A stretch of 20,158 nt of DNA from CAYMDD01 sp964409675 (GTDB taxonomy: Bacteria > Pseudomonadota > Alphaproteobacteria > Rickettsiales > SXRF01), in the NCBI GenBank assembly GCA_964409675.1, contig CAYPEF010000025.1, positions 1 through 20,158 on the forward strand, given 5' to 3'. The notes under the pieces are model-generated. The model had not been told where the DNA came from and ran no database searches. It was given only the letters and a program-made list of their open reading frames with translations. Both the position numbers and the translations under genes were made by a program. This document shows positions 1-5,937 of this stretch, in pieces (positions within the stretch are counted from its first letter, which is position 1; every line of letters starts with the position of its first letter).

Positions 1-43
1 GGTACTATGGCTTAAGTCATGGGAGAGTATGTCGTCGCCAGGC
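1..43 (+). rRNA. rrf: 5S ribosomal RNA, 3' end (window-truncated)
   Basis: The window opens inside a 5S gene. It shows the conserved helix IV/V region (GGTACTATGG, then GGGAGAGTA) and the 3' strand of helix I (GTCGTCGCCAGG), followed directly by a terminator. The 5' two thirds lie outside the window, so I cannot confirm the gene is whole. 16S and 23S would be expected upstream on the same strand. Its first 55 bases are identical to 695-749. Confidence 0.85.
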
Positions 44-61
44 CTTATAAGCCGGCTTTTT
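38..61 (+). terminator. rRNA operon terminator
   Basis: The end of the 5S gene forms a short hairpin. CC(A)GGC at 38-43 pairs with GCCGG at 51-55 around a 7-base loop, with one bulged A, and a T-run follows at 57-61. The stem borrows the last bases of the 5S, so 3'-end formation and termination are tightly linked. The same structure recurs at 732-755. Confidence 0.6.
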
Positions 62-87
62 ATTGTGCTATATTTACTCTATAACAT

Positions 88-600
88 ATGAAGCTAGCTA
101 ATTTTAAAAAAGCTATGAAAATCGAATATGCAAAGAGGCTTGATCGTGAGCCTAATGCATGTTTTGCTGACCAATATCGCATTCTGCAAGAATCATCCCA
201 AGCAGTCATTGATGCTTTCATTAAAGCGGGAGAGTATCGTGCTGCTACGAATGGTATACTTTGCAGCGATGGGGAAATTGCGCTCGTTTCACAAGGAGAA
301 TTTCGTGGCATTAATGCTATTATAAATGATTTCAGTGTGTTGCTTGAAAAGCGCAATGAGATTGAACCTTTGCATGAATTGTGGGAGCGTGTCATTAAGC
401 AAAGGTTCAAGGTTTATAAAACTAGAATAAGGATTCGCAATCAGCGACCACTTACTTCTAGTGAACAATCAACGGATCCCAAAAGATTTCTGCTAACAGC
501 ACTCATTGCTTATAGGGAAGCATTAGAGCGTTTGAATATAAATGACAAGAGAGCAAGGAGCCTTCAGATTACTATTCAAAAGTTAGAATGCGAAATATAG
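88..600 (+). CDS. A+T-rich orphan protein between two 5S copies
   Basis: I do not recognise this 170-residue protein. It is charged and looks largely helical, with many Arg, Lys and Glu, no signal peptide and no membrane segment. Examples are EYAKRLDREPNACFADQYR near the start and KRFLLTALIAYREALERL near the C-terminus. Base and codon use is clearly A+T-richer than the surrounding metabolic genes, which suggests separate origin. It starts only about 26 bases after the 5S terminator, with no convincing ribosome-binding site, and ends 50 bases before a truncated second 5S copy. It could be cargo of a small element using the 5S gene as target, or a host gene trapped by a 5S duplication. The open frame is long for such A+T-rich DNA, so it is probably real. 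No function is proposed. Confidence 0.6.
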   Translation: MKLANFKKAMKIEYAKRLDREPNACFADQYRILQESSQAVIDAFIKAGEYRAATNGILCSDGEIALVSQGEFRGINAIINDFSVLLEKRNEIEPLHELWERVIKQRFKVYKTRIRIRNQRPLTSSEQSTDPKRFLLTALIAYREALERLNINDKRARSLQITIQKLECEI

Positions 601-650
601 CATATCTGCGACAAATCAGTTTGTAGTATAGCCTTTAATGAGTAGAAAAT

Positions 651-737
651 CCGTTCCCATTCCGAACACGTTCGTGAAAACCCTCAGCGCAGATGGTACT
701 ATGGCTTAAGTCATGGGAGAGTATGTCGTCGCCAGGC
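651..737 (+). pseudogene. 5'-truncated 5S rRNA copy
   Basis: From 651 the sequence is clearly 5S: CCGTTCCCATTCCGAACACG, then CCCTCAGCGCAGATGGTACT and the helix I 3' strand ending at about 737. The 5' portion is missing. No CCTGGCGAC partner for helix I lies at the expected place, and the strand that should pair with ACCCTC of helix II is absent. Homology stops inside the 5' strand of helix III. The 3' half is perfectly conserved while the 5' half is absent, so a recombination breakpoint is more likely than gradual decay. It is unlikely to give a functional 5S. Confidence 0.7.
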
Positions 738-757
738 CTTATAAGCCGGTTTTTTAT
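695..757 (+). repeat. Right copy of 5S-end direct repeat
   Basis: This is the second copy of the direct repeat that begins the window: 55 identical bases, one mismatch, then 7 identical bases. Recognisable 5S sequence continues about 44 bases further left here (from about 651), so the true repeat is probably about 107 bases if the upstream 5S is intact. Confidence 0.85.
732..755 (+). terminator. Second copy of the 5S terminator
   Basis: CC(A)GGC at 732-737 and GCCGG at 745-749 form the same hairpin as at the window start, followed by six T (750-755). It would stop transcripts reading through the orphan gene. Confidence 0.55.
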
Positions 758-928
758 ATTAAGCCTCTCAATACAATCGAATCACTTTGTGTGCCAATGC
801 CATGCCCTCAAAGCGCATGTTATGCCATAATTTACATTCCTTATTGAAAACATATACATGTATTCCCTAAGGTCGTAGTTGACGGGGTGGTAGAATGCGT
901 GTATCTACCGTCTATAATTTATAATACA

Positions 929-948
929 GGCCGAGAAGGCCGGTTTTT
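929..948 (+). terminator. Rho-independent terminator
   Basis: GGCC (929-932) and GGCC (938-941) pair around GAGAA, and TTTTT follows at 944-948. It shares the CAGGCC...GGCCGGTTTTT pattern of the two 5S terminators, so it may be a diverged relative or the final stop for the rRNA region. Confidence 0.55.
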
Positions 949-989
949 CGCAGGACGCTTGTGCCAATGTTTATCAAAGGAATAAGCGT

Positions 990-1130
990 ATGAAGACTCG
1001 TTCTGATTCTACTGGTGGATACTGGGTATTATTCATTCTGGTGGCGCTTTTATCTGCGCCGCTTGCCGTGGGTTATGCCATGAAGCCGGCATCCGAAACC
1101 ATGCTCCAGGCCAGCATAGCGGCTCACTAA
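990..1130 (+). CDS. 46-residue membrane miniprotein
   Basis: A short frame starts at ATG 990, with AAAGGA at 976-981 eight bases upstream, and ends at TAA 1128. The protein begins MKTRSDSTGGYW and continues with a hydrophobic helix (about residues 12-30, VLFILVALLSAPLAVGYAM), then a short polar tail ending IAAH. That predicts a single-pass inner-membrane peptide or a short secreted peptide; there is no clear SPase site. I know no family for it. The good ribosome-binding site and clean membrane segment support it being real. It stands alone, 42 bases after a terminator. Confidence 0.55.
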   Translation: MKTRSDSTGGYWVLFILVALLSAPLAVGYAMKPASETMLQASIAAH

Positions 1131-1274
1131 GCGCAGACGGCCAATTGCCTTGAATACTACTACACCCAGCTATTTGACAAGTTCATGTGCTGGCATGCTT
1201 CCTGTATAGTAATGCTCGCACATTATTTCTCCGGCAAGTACTGCTAATTAATGTATGCTTAGACGATTCCCGGC

Positions 1275-2102
1275 TTGATAAAGGCTCGATTCACCATAGG
1301 ATGCAATGAGCCCAGCAGCAGATTTGAAAATATGCCAAAACCAATTATTGCGTTACTTGCAGATGAGTCTGAGCTGGTCATATCCCGCGGGCAGCGGGAT
1401 AATGAAGACGGCACTGTCACCACATACCTTCATGCGGATGTCGATATAACGAATCGTAATGACAATACAGTAGTGGCCCTGGCGCATGTATTGCTGCTGG
1501 CCCGCAGTATGATGGACGAAAAAATCATCAAGGCAAAGGAAAGAAGGACGACCGGATTAAGCTCCAGCCATTTCGCTCAAAGCAATTGCGGCTTGATGGA
1601 GCGTTCGTTTGAAAACGGCACACCGGTTGAGGAAATAAAAACGCCGGAAGGCCACAGCATTCTGCGCCTGAATATCGATATACCGGCGGAGATTGAAAGC
1701 GAAAGCTTTGCCAGCGCCTATCTGGAAGCATTGCCCCGCGCCATGACAACGACGGTGGAGCACCATCCGGACACCCATGCCAGGGCGCTTATCCCGGATG
1801 CATACATGGATGCGTTGAAGATGACGCAATTTGCTATCCGGCAGGAAAGCGAAGATAAAAAACTGGTATTACGCATCTCCGGCGCAGACGGTGCCCGCCT
1901 CGATCCTCTTGTATCGGCCCTTATGAGGCGAATGATTCGCCCAGACCGGCATAAAGCGTGTGATGACCATATCGATGTCTATGAGCAGGATATACACCGG
2001 CTAAAGCGAATGCTGGAAAGACTTGATATTCAGGTGCAAAATACTGCCCTTTTGCAGGCATATGGCGACACGGCTGCAGGACATAGCCGGCGTTCACGCT
2101 GA
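1275..2102 (+). CDS. Hypothetical cytoplasmic protein, about 256-275 residues
   Basis: I do not recognise the family. The frame opens with TTG at 1275 (275 residues). The first in-frame ATG is at 1332 and gives 256 residues beginning MPKPIIALLADESELVIS. Neither start has a clear Shine-Dalgarno, and I lean to 1332. The protein is acidic and lacks a signal peptide or membrane helix. It shows mixed alpha/beta character: strand-like EDGTVTTYLHADVDI near the N-terminus and LRLNIDIPAEI mid-protein, then a charged helical C-terminal stretch with HRLKRMLERLDIQVQ that could form a coiled coil. A TATAGT box at 1205-1210 with a poor -35 (TTCATG, 17-base spacer) may be its promoter. Composition is intermediate between the A+T-rich orphan and the metabolic genes. 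Confidence 0.65.
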   Translation: MIKARFTIGCNEPSSRFENMPKPIIALLADESELVISRGQRDNEDGTVTTYLHADVDITNRNDNTVVALAHVLLLARSMMDEKIIKAKERRTTGLSSSHFAQSNCGLMERSFENGTPVEEIKTPEGHSILRLNIDIPAEIESESFASAYLEALPRAMTTTVEHHPDTHARALIPDAYMDALKMTQFAIRQESEDKKLVLRISGADGARLDPLVSALMRRMIRPDRHKACDDHIDVYEQDIHRLKRMLERLDIQVQNTALLQAYGDTAAGHSRRSR

Positions 2103-2168
2103 AGCGACTCTTTGCATTCCTTACAGCCTTTTAATTTTACCTTAGCTTTCCTGCAATGTGCGCGGACG

Positions 2169-2195
2169 TATACTCCCGCTATATTCACTGGAGGA
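2169..2195 (+). promoter_or_regulatory. Possible -10 box and strong ribosome-binding site
   Basis: TATACT at 2169-2174 is a good -10 hexamer, but the -35 region is weak. GGAGGA at 2190-2195 is a strong Shine-Dalgarno four bases before ATG 2200. It decides the start of the glycine-zipper gene against an in-frame ATG at 2158. Confidence 0.4.
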
Positions 2196-2199
2196 AATC

Positions 2200-2880
2200 A
2201 TGAAAAACCTGTTCACCTGCGGCTCCCTGCTTGCTCTGACCCTGATGGTCGCCGCCAGCGGTGCAAGCCCCGCATTTGCCGACCGTTATCATGACGATGA
2301 CTGGGGCGGCCATCGCCGGGGCGATTGGCACGATAACGGTTATCATCGCGGCTGGGATCGCGGCTCTACGATTGTCATCGAGCGTCCGCGCTATATCGAA
2401 CGTGATGTGTATGTGAACGATTATCGCTATATTCCGCACCGCCAGGCGCGCCCGGTCTATGTCTATAACAGCGCGCCTGCTGATTCCGCCGTCACCTGCA
2501 CCACCAACTACAATCCTCTGCCTGCCATTGTCGGCGCTACCGGCGGCGGGATCATCGGCGCGCAGATTGGCAAGGGTCACGGGCGCAACGCCGCTATCGT
2601 CTCCGGCGTGCTGATTGGCGGCCTGATCGGCAACAGCTATACCTACGCCGACCAGGTCTGCACACGCCGCGTGTTCGAGACTGCGCAGGTCGGTGCGCCG
2701 CTCTACTGGAACAACCCGGATACCGGCTATAATTACACCGTCACCCCGGTGCGCGATTATCAGCAGAACGGGCGTTATTGCCGCGAATACACCGCCACCG
2801 CCCGCGTCGGCGGCAAGCTACAGGAAACCTACGGCACCGCCTGCTACCAGCCCGACGGCAGCTGGGAGATTATTAATTAG
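2200..2880 (+). CDS. Secreted glycine-zipper protein, 17 kDa surface antigen family
   Basis: This is a 226-residue exported protein. Residues 1-27 form a signal peptide (hydrophobic LLALTLMVAASGAS, likely SPase I cleavage after AFA). There is no lipobox cysteine. Then comes a His/Asp/Trp/Tyr/Arg-rich segment (about 28-55, repeating DW and YH pairs) and a linker rich in Tyr, Val and Arg. A glycine-zipper 2TM motif follows (about 105-140, GATGGGIIGAQIG and VLIGGLIGN). The C-terminal domain contains RYCREYTATARVGGK and GTACYQPDGSWEI, which is characteristic of Rickettsia 17 kDa antigen-like proteins. The likely location is the outer membrane or periplasm. Family members are structural or envelope-stress-related and the exact role is unknown. 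The His/Asp-rich head could bind metal, but that is only inference. GGAGGA upstream fixes the start. Confidence 0.85.
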   Translation: MKNLFTCGSLLALTLMVAASGASPAFADRYHDDDWGGHRRGDWHDNGYHRGWDRGSTIVIERPRYIERDVYVNDYRYIPHRQARPVYVYNSAPADSAVTCTTNYNPLPAIVGATGGGIIGAQIGKGHGRNAAIVSGVLIGGLIGNSYTYADQVCTRRVFETAQVGAPLYWNNPDTGYNYTVTPVRDYQQNGRYCREYTATARVGGKLQETYGTACYQPDGSWEIIN

Positions 2881-2895
2881 CGTATGAATTTTACC

Positions 2896-2952
2896 GTCAT
2901 TGCGAGATCAGCGAAGCAATCTATGACTTAATGTATCGAGAGTTGGATTGCT
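2896..2952. repeat. Degenerate copy of the CATTGCGAG palindromic repeat
   Basis: GTCATTGCGAGATCAGCGAA at 2896-2915, followed by GCAATC, matches the left arm of the repeats at 17305 and 18181 with small changes. The right arm survives only as GGATTGCT (2945-2952) before the sequence diverges. It lies between the convergent glycine-zipper and coq9-like genes. Confidence 0.7.
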
Positions 2953-2984
2953 ATTCATCCCAGCTCAGCACGTTTTCCATGGAG

Positions 2985-3578
2985 TCAGGCTTTTGCGCGC
3001 TGCTTGCCGAACGGCATCATCTTCCCCACCTGCATCACATTCTCGATGCGACGCGCAAGGAACTCCCAGCTCTTTACCTGCTGCTCGCTTGCGTCGTCCA
3101 GCCAGTAGAGCAGGGTGGAGGAATAGACGCCGGCCAGCAGCATGCGCTTGCTATACCAGTTGAAGTCCACCGAGCGGTCCCCTGCCAACTGCCAGATTAA
3201 ATCCACCGTGCGGTTCAGGCAGCGCAGGCCGTGCATGGCATGCCACGGCAGCAGGTAGAAGCTCATTGCGCTGCGAAGCGCCTCGCGGTTGGAAGTGTGG
3301 TAGGCGATGCGCAGCTTCACCAGCGCCGCAATCCGTTCGCGGACTTTCATGGCGGAAAGATCAAGCGTTTCCGCCTGCGCGCGCAGATGCGCATCGGCCT
3401 GCAAGGCCCAGGCGTTCAGCGCGTCAATCACCCCGGCGGGGAAAATACGCACATATTCGCCTGGCTTCAGCCCGCTTTTCACGGCTGCGCGATCAATCAC
3501 CGCATCCGTCCAGCCGTCGAACGGCACTTCGGGCAGCGCATGCTGCAAAATGGTGTGGGCAACTTGTTGCTTATCCAT
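2985..3578 (-). CDS. COQ9-family ubiquinone biosynthesis protein
   Basis: This 197-residue protein fits COQ9, a lipid-binding protein with a TetR-like helical fold that supports the hydroxylation steps of ubiquinone synthesis. The family's C-terminal signature is clear at residues 134-183. It reads DRSVDFNWYSKRMLLAG, then VYSSTLLYWLDDAS, then WEFLARRIENVM. The N-terminal helices carry FDGWTDAVIDRAA, and the length is typical for alphaproteobacteria. The start ATG lies 23 bases after the stop of the HisKA-only protein, suggesting cotranscription, although the Shine-Dalgarno is poor. It is last in the run GST, queG, grxC, HisKA, coq9. It would act at the cytoplasmic face of the inner membrane. 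The function is assigned by family resemblance. Confidence 0.88.
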   Translation of the reverse strand: MDKQQVAHTILQHALPEVPFDGWTDAVIDRAAVKSGLKPGEYVRIFPAGVIDALNAWALQADAHLRAQAETLDLSAMKVRERIAALVKLRIAYHTSNREALRSAMSFYLLPWHAMHGLRCLNRTVDLIWQLAGDRSVDFNWYSKRMLLAGVYSSTLLYWLDDASEQQVKSWEFLARRIENVMQVGKMMPFGKQRAKA

Positions 3579-3601
3579 GGCTGAACGCCGCTGATGAAAA
3601 A

Positions 3602-4090
3602 TTACGCCGCAAATTCGCGGTAAGCGGGTGCCGGGCTACCGGGCGCTGGGTTTACAGGCTTCGGCGAATCGCTGTCGGCGGTGGTGTTGAGCAGCTCCTC
3701 GATGCGCTCCAGCAATTCATAGCCGCTTTCGCGGATATGGCGCAGATACTCGTGATACTGGTTATTATTGATGGAGCCGAAAATGCCGCTTTCCATCAGC
3801 TGCGTAAATCCGATGATGGCGTTAAGCGGCGTGCGCAGATCATGGCTGATTTCATTGAGGCAGAGCGTGCGCGCATGCGCCGCCATTTCCTCACGGATGG
3901 ATTTGCGCTGTAGCTCGGAGATGGCGGTCATTTCTTCGTTGATCTCGGTCAGCATGCGGCTGATATGCGGGGAGGCGGCAACAGGAGCGGGCAGGGCCTG
4001 CGCAGTTTCAACAGCCGGCGCTTCAGCGACATAATCCAGCAGGTGATCAATCACCTTAACGGACAGCCCGGTGTAAAACTGCCACCACAT
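3602..4090 (-). CDS. Stand-alone histidine-kinase dimerisation (HisKA) protein without ATPase domain
   Basis: The protein is 162 residues from ATG 4090. That start is preferred because GGAGG lies at 4105-4101; an upstream TTG (4156) and ATG (4120) lack such a site. Residues 75-135 are a HisKA domain with H-box NEISHDLRTPLN, probable phospho-acceptor His83, then AIIGFTQLMESGIFG and a second helix with EYLRHIRESGYELLERIEELL. This resembles the PdhS/DivJ-type kinases of alphaproteobacteria. No HATPase N, G1 or G2 box follows; the protein ends in a Pro/Ala/Ser-rich tail. The N-terminus has a short aromatic segment (MWWQFYTGL) and an Ala/Pro linker. It could be a phosphotransfer or dimer-decoy protein, or a truncated kinase. 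The frame is clean and the ribosome-binding site is good. Its acceptance of phosphate is inference. Confidence 0.8.
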   Translation of the reverse strand: MWWQFYTGLSVKVIDHLLDYVAEAPAVETAQALPAPVAASPHISRMLTEINEEMTAISELQRKSIREEMAAHARTLCLNEISHDLRTPLNAIIGFTQLMESGIFGSINNNQYHEYLRHIRESGYELLERIEELLNTTADSDSPKPVNPAPGSPAPAYREFAA

Positions 4091-4291
4091 GCCGATACTT
4101 CCTCCATCGCCTGCACGCATTCCGAAGCGGATGCGCTTGCATAAAATTTTATCCAATTTTTACGGAAAATTTATAACGCTTGCACCAACTAAGTGACATA
4201 CGCTTCTTTTGCTTCCGCATAAAACCATCCGTTGTTGCATAAATGCAATAATATTCCGCCGCGCGCGCATAGATGCAACGCTTAAGCGACT
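4091..4291. promoter_or_regulatory. Spacer between grxC and the HisKA gene, with a palindrome
   Basis: The 201-base spacer is A+T-rich. It contains the perfect palindrome TTGCATAAATGCAA at 4235-4248 and partial echoes (GATGCAACGCTT and AACGCTTGCACC) nearby. It may hold the promoter for the HisKA and coq9-like genes, with the palindrome as an operator. I see no confident -35/-10 pair. Confidence 0.3.
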
Positions 4292-4555
4292 TCACGATTG
4301 CAGCAGTGCATCGAGCTTGCCCGCAACATCGAGCGCCTGCAGATCGTCGAACCCGCCGACATGCATGGTGCCAATAAAAATCTGCGGCACGGTTTTACGC
4401 CCGCCGGAGGCATTCACCATTTCCGCCTGCAAGGCTTCATCGCGCGTAATATCGATCTCGCGGATATTGCCACTCACACCTTTGCGGCTAAGCAATGTTT
4501 TGGCGCGCGTGCAATAAGGGCAGTAGTCTTTCGTATAAATTTTGATCTCAGGCAT
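4292..4555 (-). CDS. grxC: Glutaredoxin 3
   Basis: This is an 87-residue dithiol glutaredoxin that reduces disulfides and mixed glutathione disulfides with glutathione in the cytoplasm. The active site CPYC is at residues 12-15. The TVP cis-proline loop is at 55-57 and the GGFDD glutathione-binding motif at 67-71, all canonical for the GrxC group. The start at 4555 (MPEIKIYTKDYC) is chosen over an upstream in-frame ATG because it gives the normal family length and has GGAG a few bases upstream. It lies 29 bases after the end of queG on the same strand and is probably cotranscribed with it. Length and motifs look complete. Confidence 0.95.
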   Translation of the reverse strand: MPEIKIYTKDYCPYCTRAKTLLSRKGVSGNIREIDITRDEALQAEMVNASGGRKTVPQIFIGTMHVGGFDDLQALDVAGKLDALLQS

Positions 4556-4584
4556 GGAAACTCCGTACATAAATATAAACTGCA

Positions 4585-5508
4585 TTATAGCGCCTGTGGA
4601 TTCGCTTCACAATATGGCGGNNNNNNNNNNNNNNNNNNNNNNNNNNNNNNNNNNNNNNNNNNNNNNNNNNNNNNNNNNNNNNNNNNNNNNNNNNNNNNNN
4701 NNNNNNNNNNNNNNNNNNNNTCGCGCGCGTGATAGGCGGTTTCCTGCGTGGCTTGCGCGAACTTGTTCCATGGGCAGACGGCCAGGCAATCGTCGCAGCC
4801 GTAAATGCGGTTGCCGATGGCGGCGCGGAATTCCTCCGGGATATGGCCTTTATGCTCAATGGTAAGGTAGGCGATGCATTTGCGTGCATCGAGCTTCCCG
4901 GCGGCGGTGAAGGCGTCGGTCGGGCAGATATCGAGGCAGCGCGTGCAACTGCCGCAATGATTCTGCTCCGGTGCATCCGGCGTGAGCTCCAGCGTGGTGA
5001 AAATACTACCGAGAAACAGCCATGAGCCGAATTCGCGGCTCACTACGCAGGTATGCTTCCCCTGCCAGCCGATCCCTGCCTGCGCCGCCAGCGGCTTTTC
5101 CATCACCGGCGCGGTATCCACGAACACCTTCATCTCGCCGCCATATTGCTCGACCAACCAACGGGCGAGGGTCTTCAGCTTCTTCTTGATCACGTCATGA
5201 TAATCGAGGTTACGCGCATAGACCGAGATCACGCCGCTATGCGCATCCTCCAGCGCCTTCATGGGATCATCCGCCGGGGCATAATTATGCCCAAGCATAA
5301 TCACCGATTTCACCTCCGGCCACAGCGCCTTCGGATCGGCCCGCCAAGCAGCGCGCTCCTCCATCCACCCCATCTCACCGTGGTGCCCGGCGGCGAGGAA
5401 TTCCTGCAGGCCCGCTTGGGCTTCCGGCGGCATATCGGCCTGCGTGAATCCGACGGAGGAGAAGCCGAGGGAGAAGGCCTGCTTGCGGATGGAGGTAGTG
5501 TCTAGCAT
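4585..5508 (-). CDS. queG: Epoxyqueuosine reductase QueG, interrupted by an assembly gap
   Basis: QueG is a cobalamin and iron-sulfur enzyme that reduces epoxyqueuosine to queuosine in the wobble base of GUN-anticodon tRNAs. The N-terminal domain carries the conserved VDTAPVMEKPLAAQAGIGW (Asp131 is the likely catalytic acid). Two ferredoxin-type cluster motifs follow: C185GSCTRCLDICP and C238DDCLAVCPWN. After residue 262 there are 100 N (4621-4720), then 11 residues (ending NPQAL) and a stop. Family members are longer, so the gap probably hides more than 100 bases and the last residues are frame-dependent guesses. The ATG at 5508 has no Shine-Dalgarno and sits one base from the inverted repeat of the four-helix-bundle cassette. 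Stop to grxC start is 29 bases. Confidence 0.92.
   Translation of the reverse strand: MLDTTSIRKQAFSLGFSSVGFTQADMPPEAQAGLQEFLAAGHHGEMGWMEERAAWRADPKALWPEVKSVIMLGHNYAPADDPMKALEDAHSGVISVYARNLDYHDVIKKKLKTLARWLVEQYGGEMKVFVDTAPVMEKPLAAQAGIGWQGKHTCVVSREFGSWLFLGSIFTTLELTPDAPEQNHCGSCTRCLDICPTDAFTAAGKLDARKCIAYLTIEHKGHIPEEFRAAIGNRIYGCDDCLAVCPWNKFAQATQETAYHARXXXXXXXXXXXXXXXXXXXXXXXXXXXXXXXXXXPPYCEANPQAL
4621..4720. other. Assembly gap (100 N) in queG
   Basis: A run of exactly 100 N, the usual placeholder for a gap of unknown size. It removes the C-terminal part of QueG. Confidence 0.95.
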
Positions 5509-5509
5509 T

Positions 5510-5521
5510 TAGGGGCTGGCA
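5510..5521 (+). repeat. Left inverted repeat of the four-helix-bundle cassette
   Basis: TAGGGGCTGGCA is the exact reverse complement of 5938-5949. It begins one base beyond the queG start codon (5506-5508, - strand) and lies 21 bases from the four-helix-bundle stop codon. Confidence 0.7.
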
Positions 5522-5542
5522 TTTAGCATCTGGTTATAAGGG

Positions 5543-5914
5543 TTATGGGAGTTTTTCATTTAAACGGATTTGCACGGTGCGCAGCATTTTTCCTAGGCTA
5601 TCATTTTGCGATAAGGCCCCAACAGCATTTTGCTTGGGAAAATACCCTAATCGTTCGCAAAGTATAACTTGCGACTCGATTTCAGCCAGCGCACCTAGGG
5701 CAATGCGAATGAAATAAATAAATTCTTTTGTGGAACCGCGATTATGACCCTCTGCAATATTGGAACACACTGAAAGAGCGTCGCGCTGCATTTGACTTAT
5801 GAGCCCATATTGTTCACTTCGGGGTAATAAGTTGCAGAGCCGATAAATCGCTTCCGCCAATTCAATACTATTTTGCCAGACCTTAAGCTCCTTGTAACTG
5901 CTGATTTTCGCCAT
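5543..5914 (-). CDS. Four-helix-bundle protein (23S rRNA intervening-sequence / bAvd-like family)
   Basis: This 123-residue protein matches the family first seen in 23S rRNA intervening sequences. Family signatures are YKELKVWQNSIELAEAIYRL near the N-terminus, then YGLISQMQRDALSVCSNIAEG (about residues 37-57). It continues with STKEFIYFIRIALGALAEIESQ and the C-terminal helix. Members are small all-helical proteins that assemble as pentamers. Relatives include the Avd protein of diversity-generating retroelements, but the biochemical role of the stand-alone form is unknown. No reverse transcriptase or variable repeat is in this window. The gene is more A+T-rich than its neighbours and is tightly framed by 12-bp inverted repeats, between the GST and queG genes. 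This suggests it moves as a compact cassette. The ribosome-binding site is weak. Confidence 0.9.
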   Translation of the reverse strand: MAKISSYKELKVWQNSIELAEAIYRLCNLLPRSEQYGLISQMQRDALSVCSNIAEGHNRGSTKEFIYFIRIALGALAEIESQVILCERLGYFPKQNAVGALSQNDSLGKMLRTVQIRLNEKLP

Positions 5915-5937
5915 ATGCTATCTGCCTAGCTGCCAGT

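Larger units (their letters stand above)
1..63 (+). repeat. Left copy of 5S-end direct repeat
   Basis: Positions 1-55 are identical to 695-749. After one mismatch (C56 against T750), both continue with TTTTTAT. The pair covers the 5S 3' end plus its terminator and brackets the 170-residue orphan gene, like the attL/attR pair of an element inserted in an rRNA gene. The repeat may extend leftwards beyond the window. Confidence 0.85.
601..989. other. Gene-poor interval after the orphan gene
   Basis: This interval holds the truncated 5S copy and two terminators described separately, plus a small hairpin ACAAA/TTTGT at 611-624. A stem-loop at 881-912 has GGTAGA (889-894) pairing with TCTACC (904-909) and GAC (881-883) with GTC (910-912). 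Two TATAAT boxes (913-918 and 920-925) lie just before the 929-948 terminator, but I see no well-spaced -35 for either. No tRNA is visible and no protein-coding frame is convincing. Confidence 0.5.

Noticed and set aside
1174..1210. TTGACA at 1174 paired with TATAGT at 1205 as a promoter
   Set aside because: The spacer is 25 bases, too long for a sigma-70 promoter; TATAGT with a weaker TTCATG is mentioned instead.
2112..2294. 60-residue open frame on + before the glycine-zipper gene
   Set aside because: It overlaps the signal-peptide region of the real gene in another frame and has no ribosome-binding site or coding character.
4235..4248. Perfect palindrome TTGCATAAATGCAA as a confirmed operator
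   Set aside because: It is a single A+T-rich palindrome with no clear promoter nearby and no second exact copy, so it is noted only within the spacer entry.
5543..5914. Diversity-generating retroelement, suggested by the Avd-like four-helix-bundle gene
   Set aside because: No reverse transcriptase, template repeat or variable repeat is visible in the window; the stand-alone family is the better fit.
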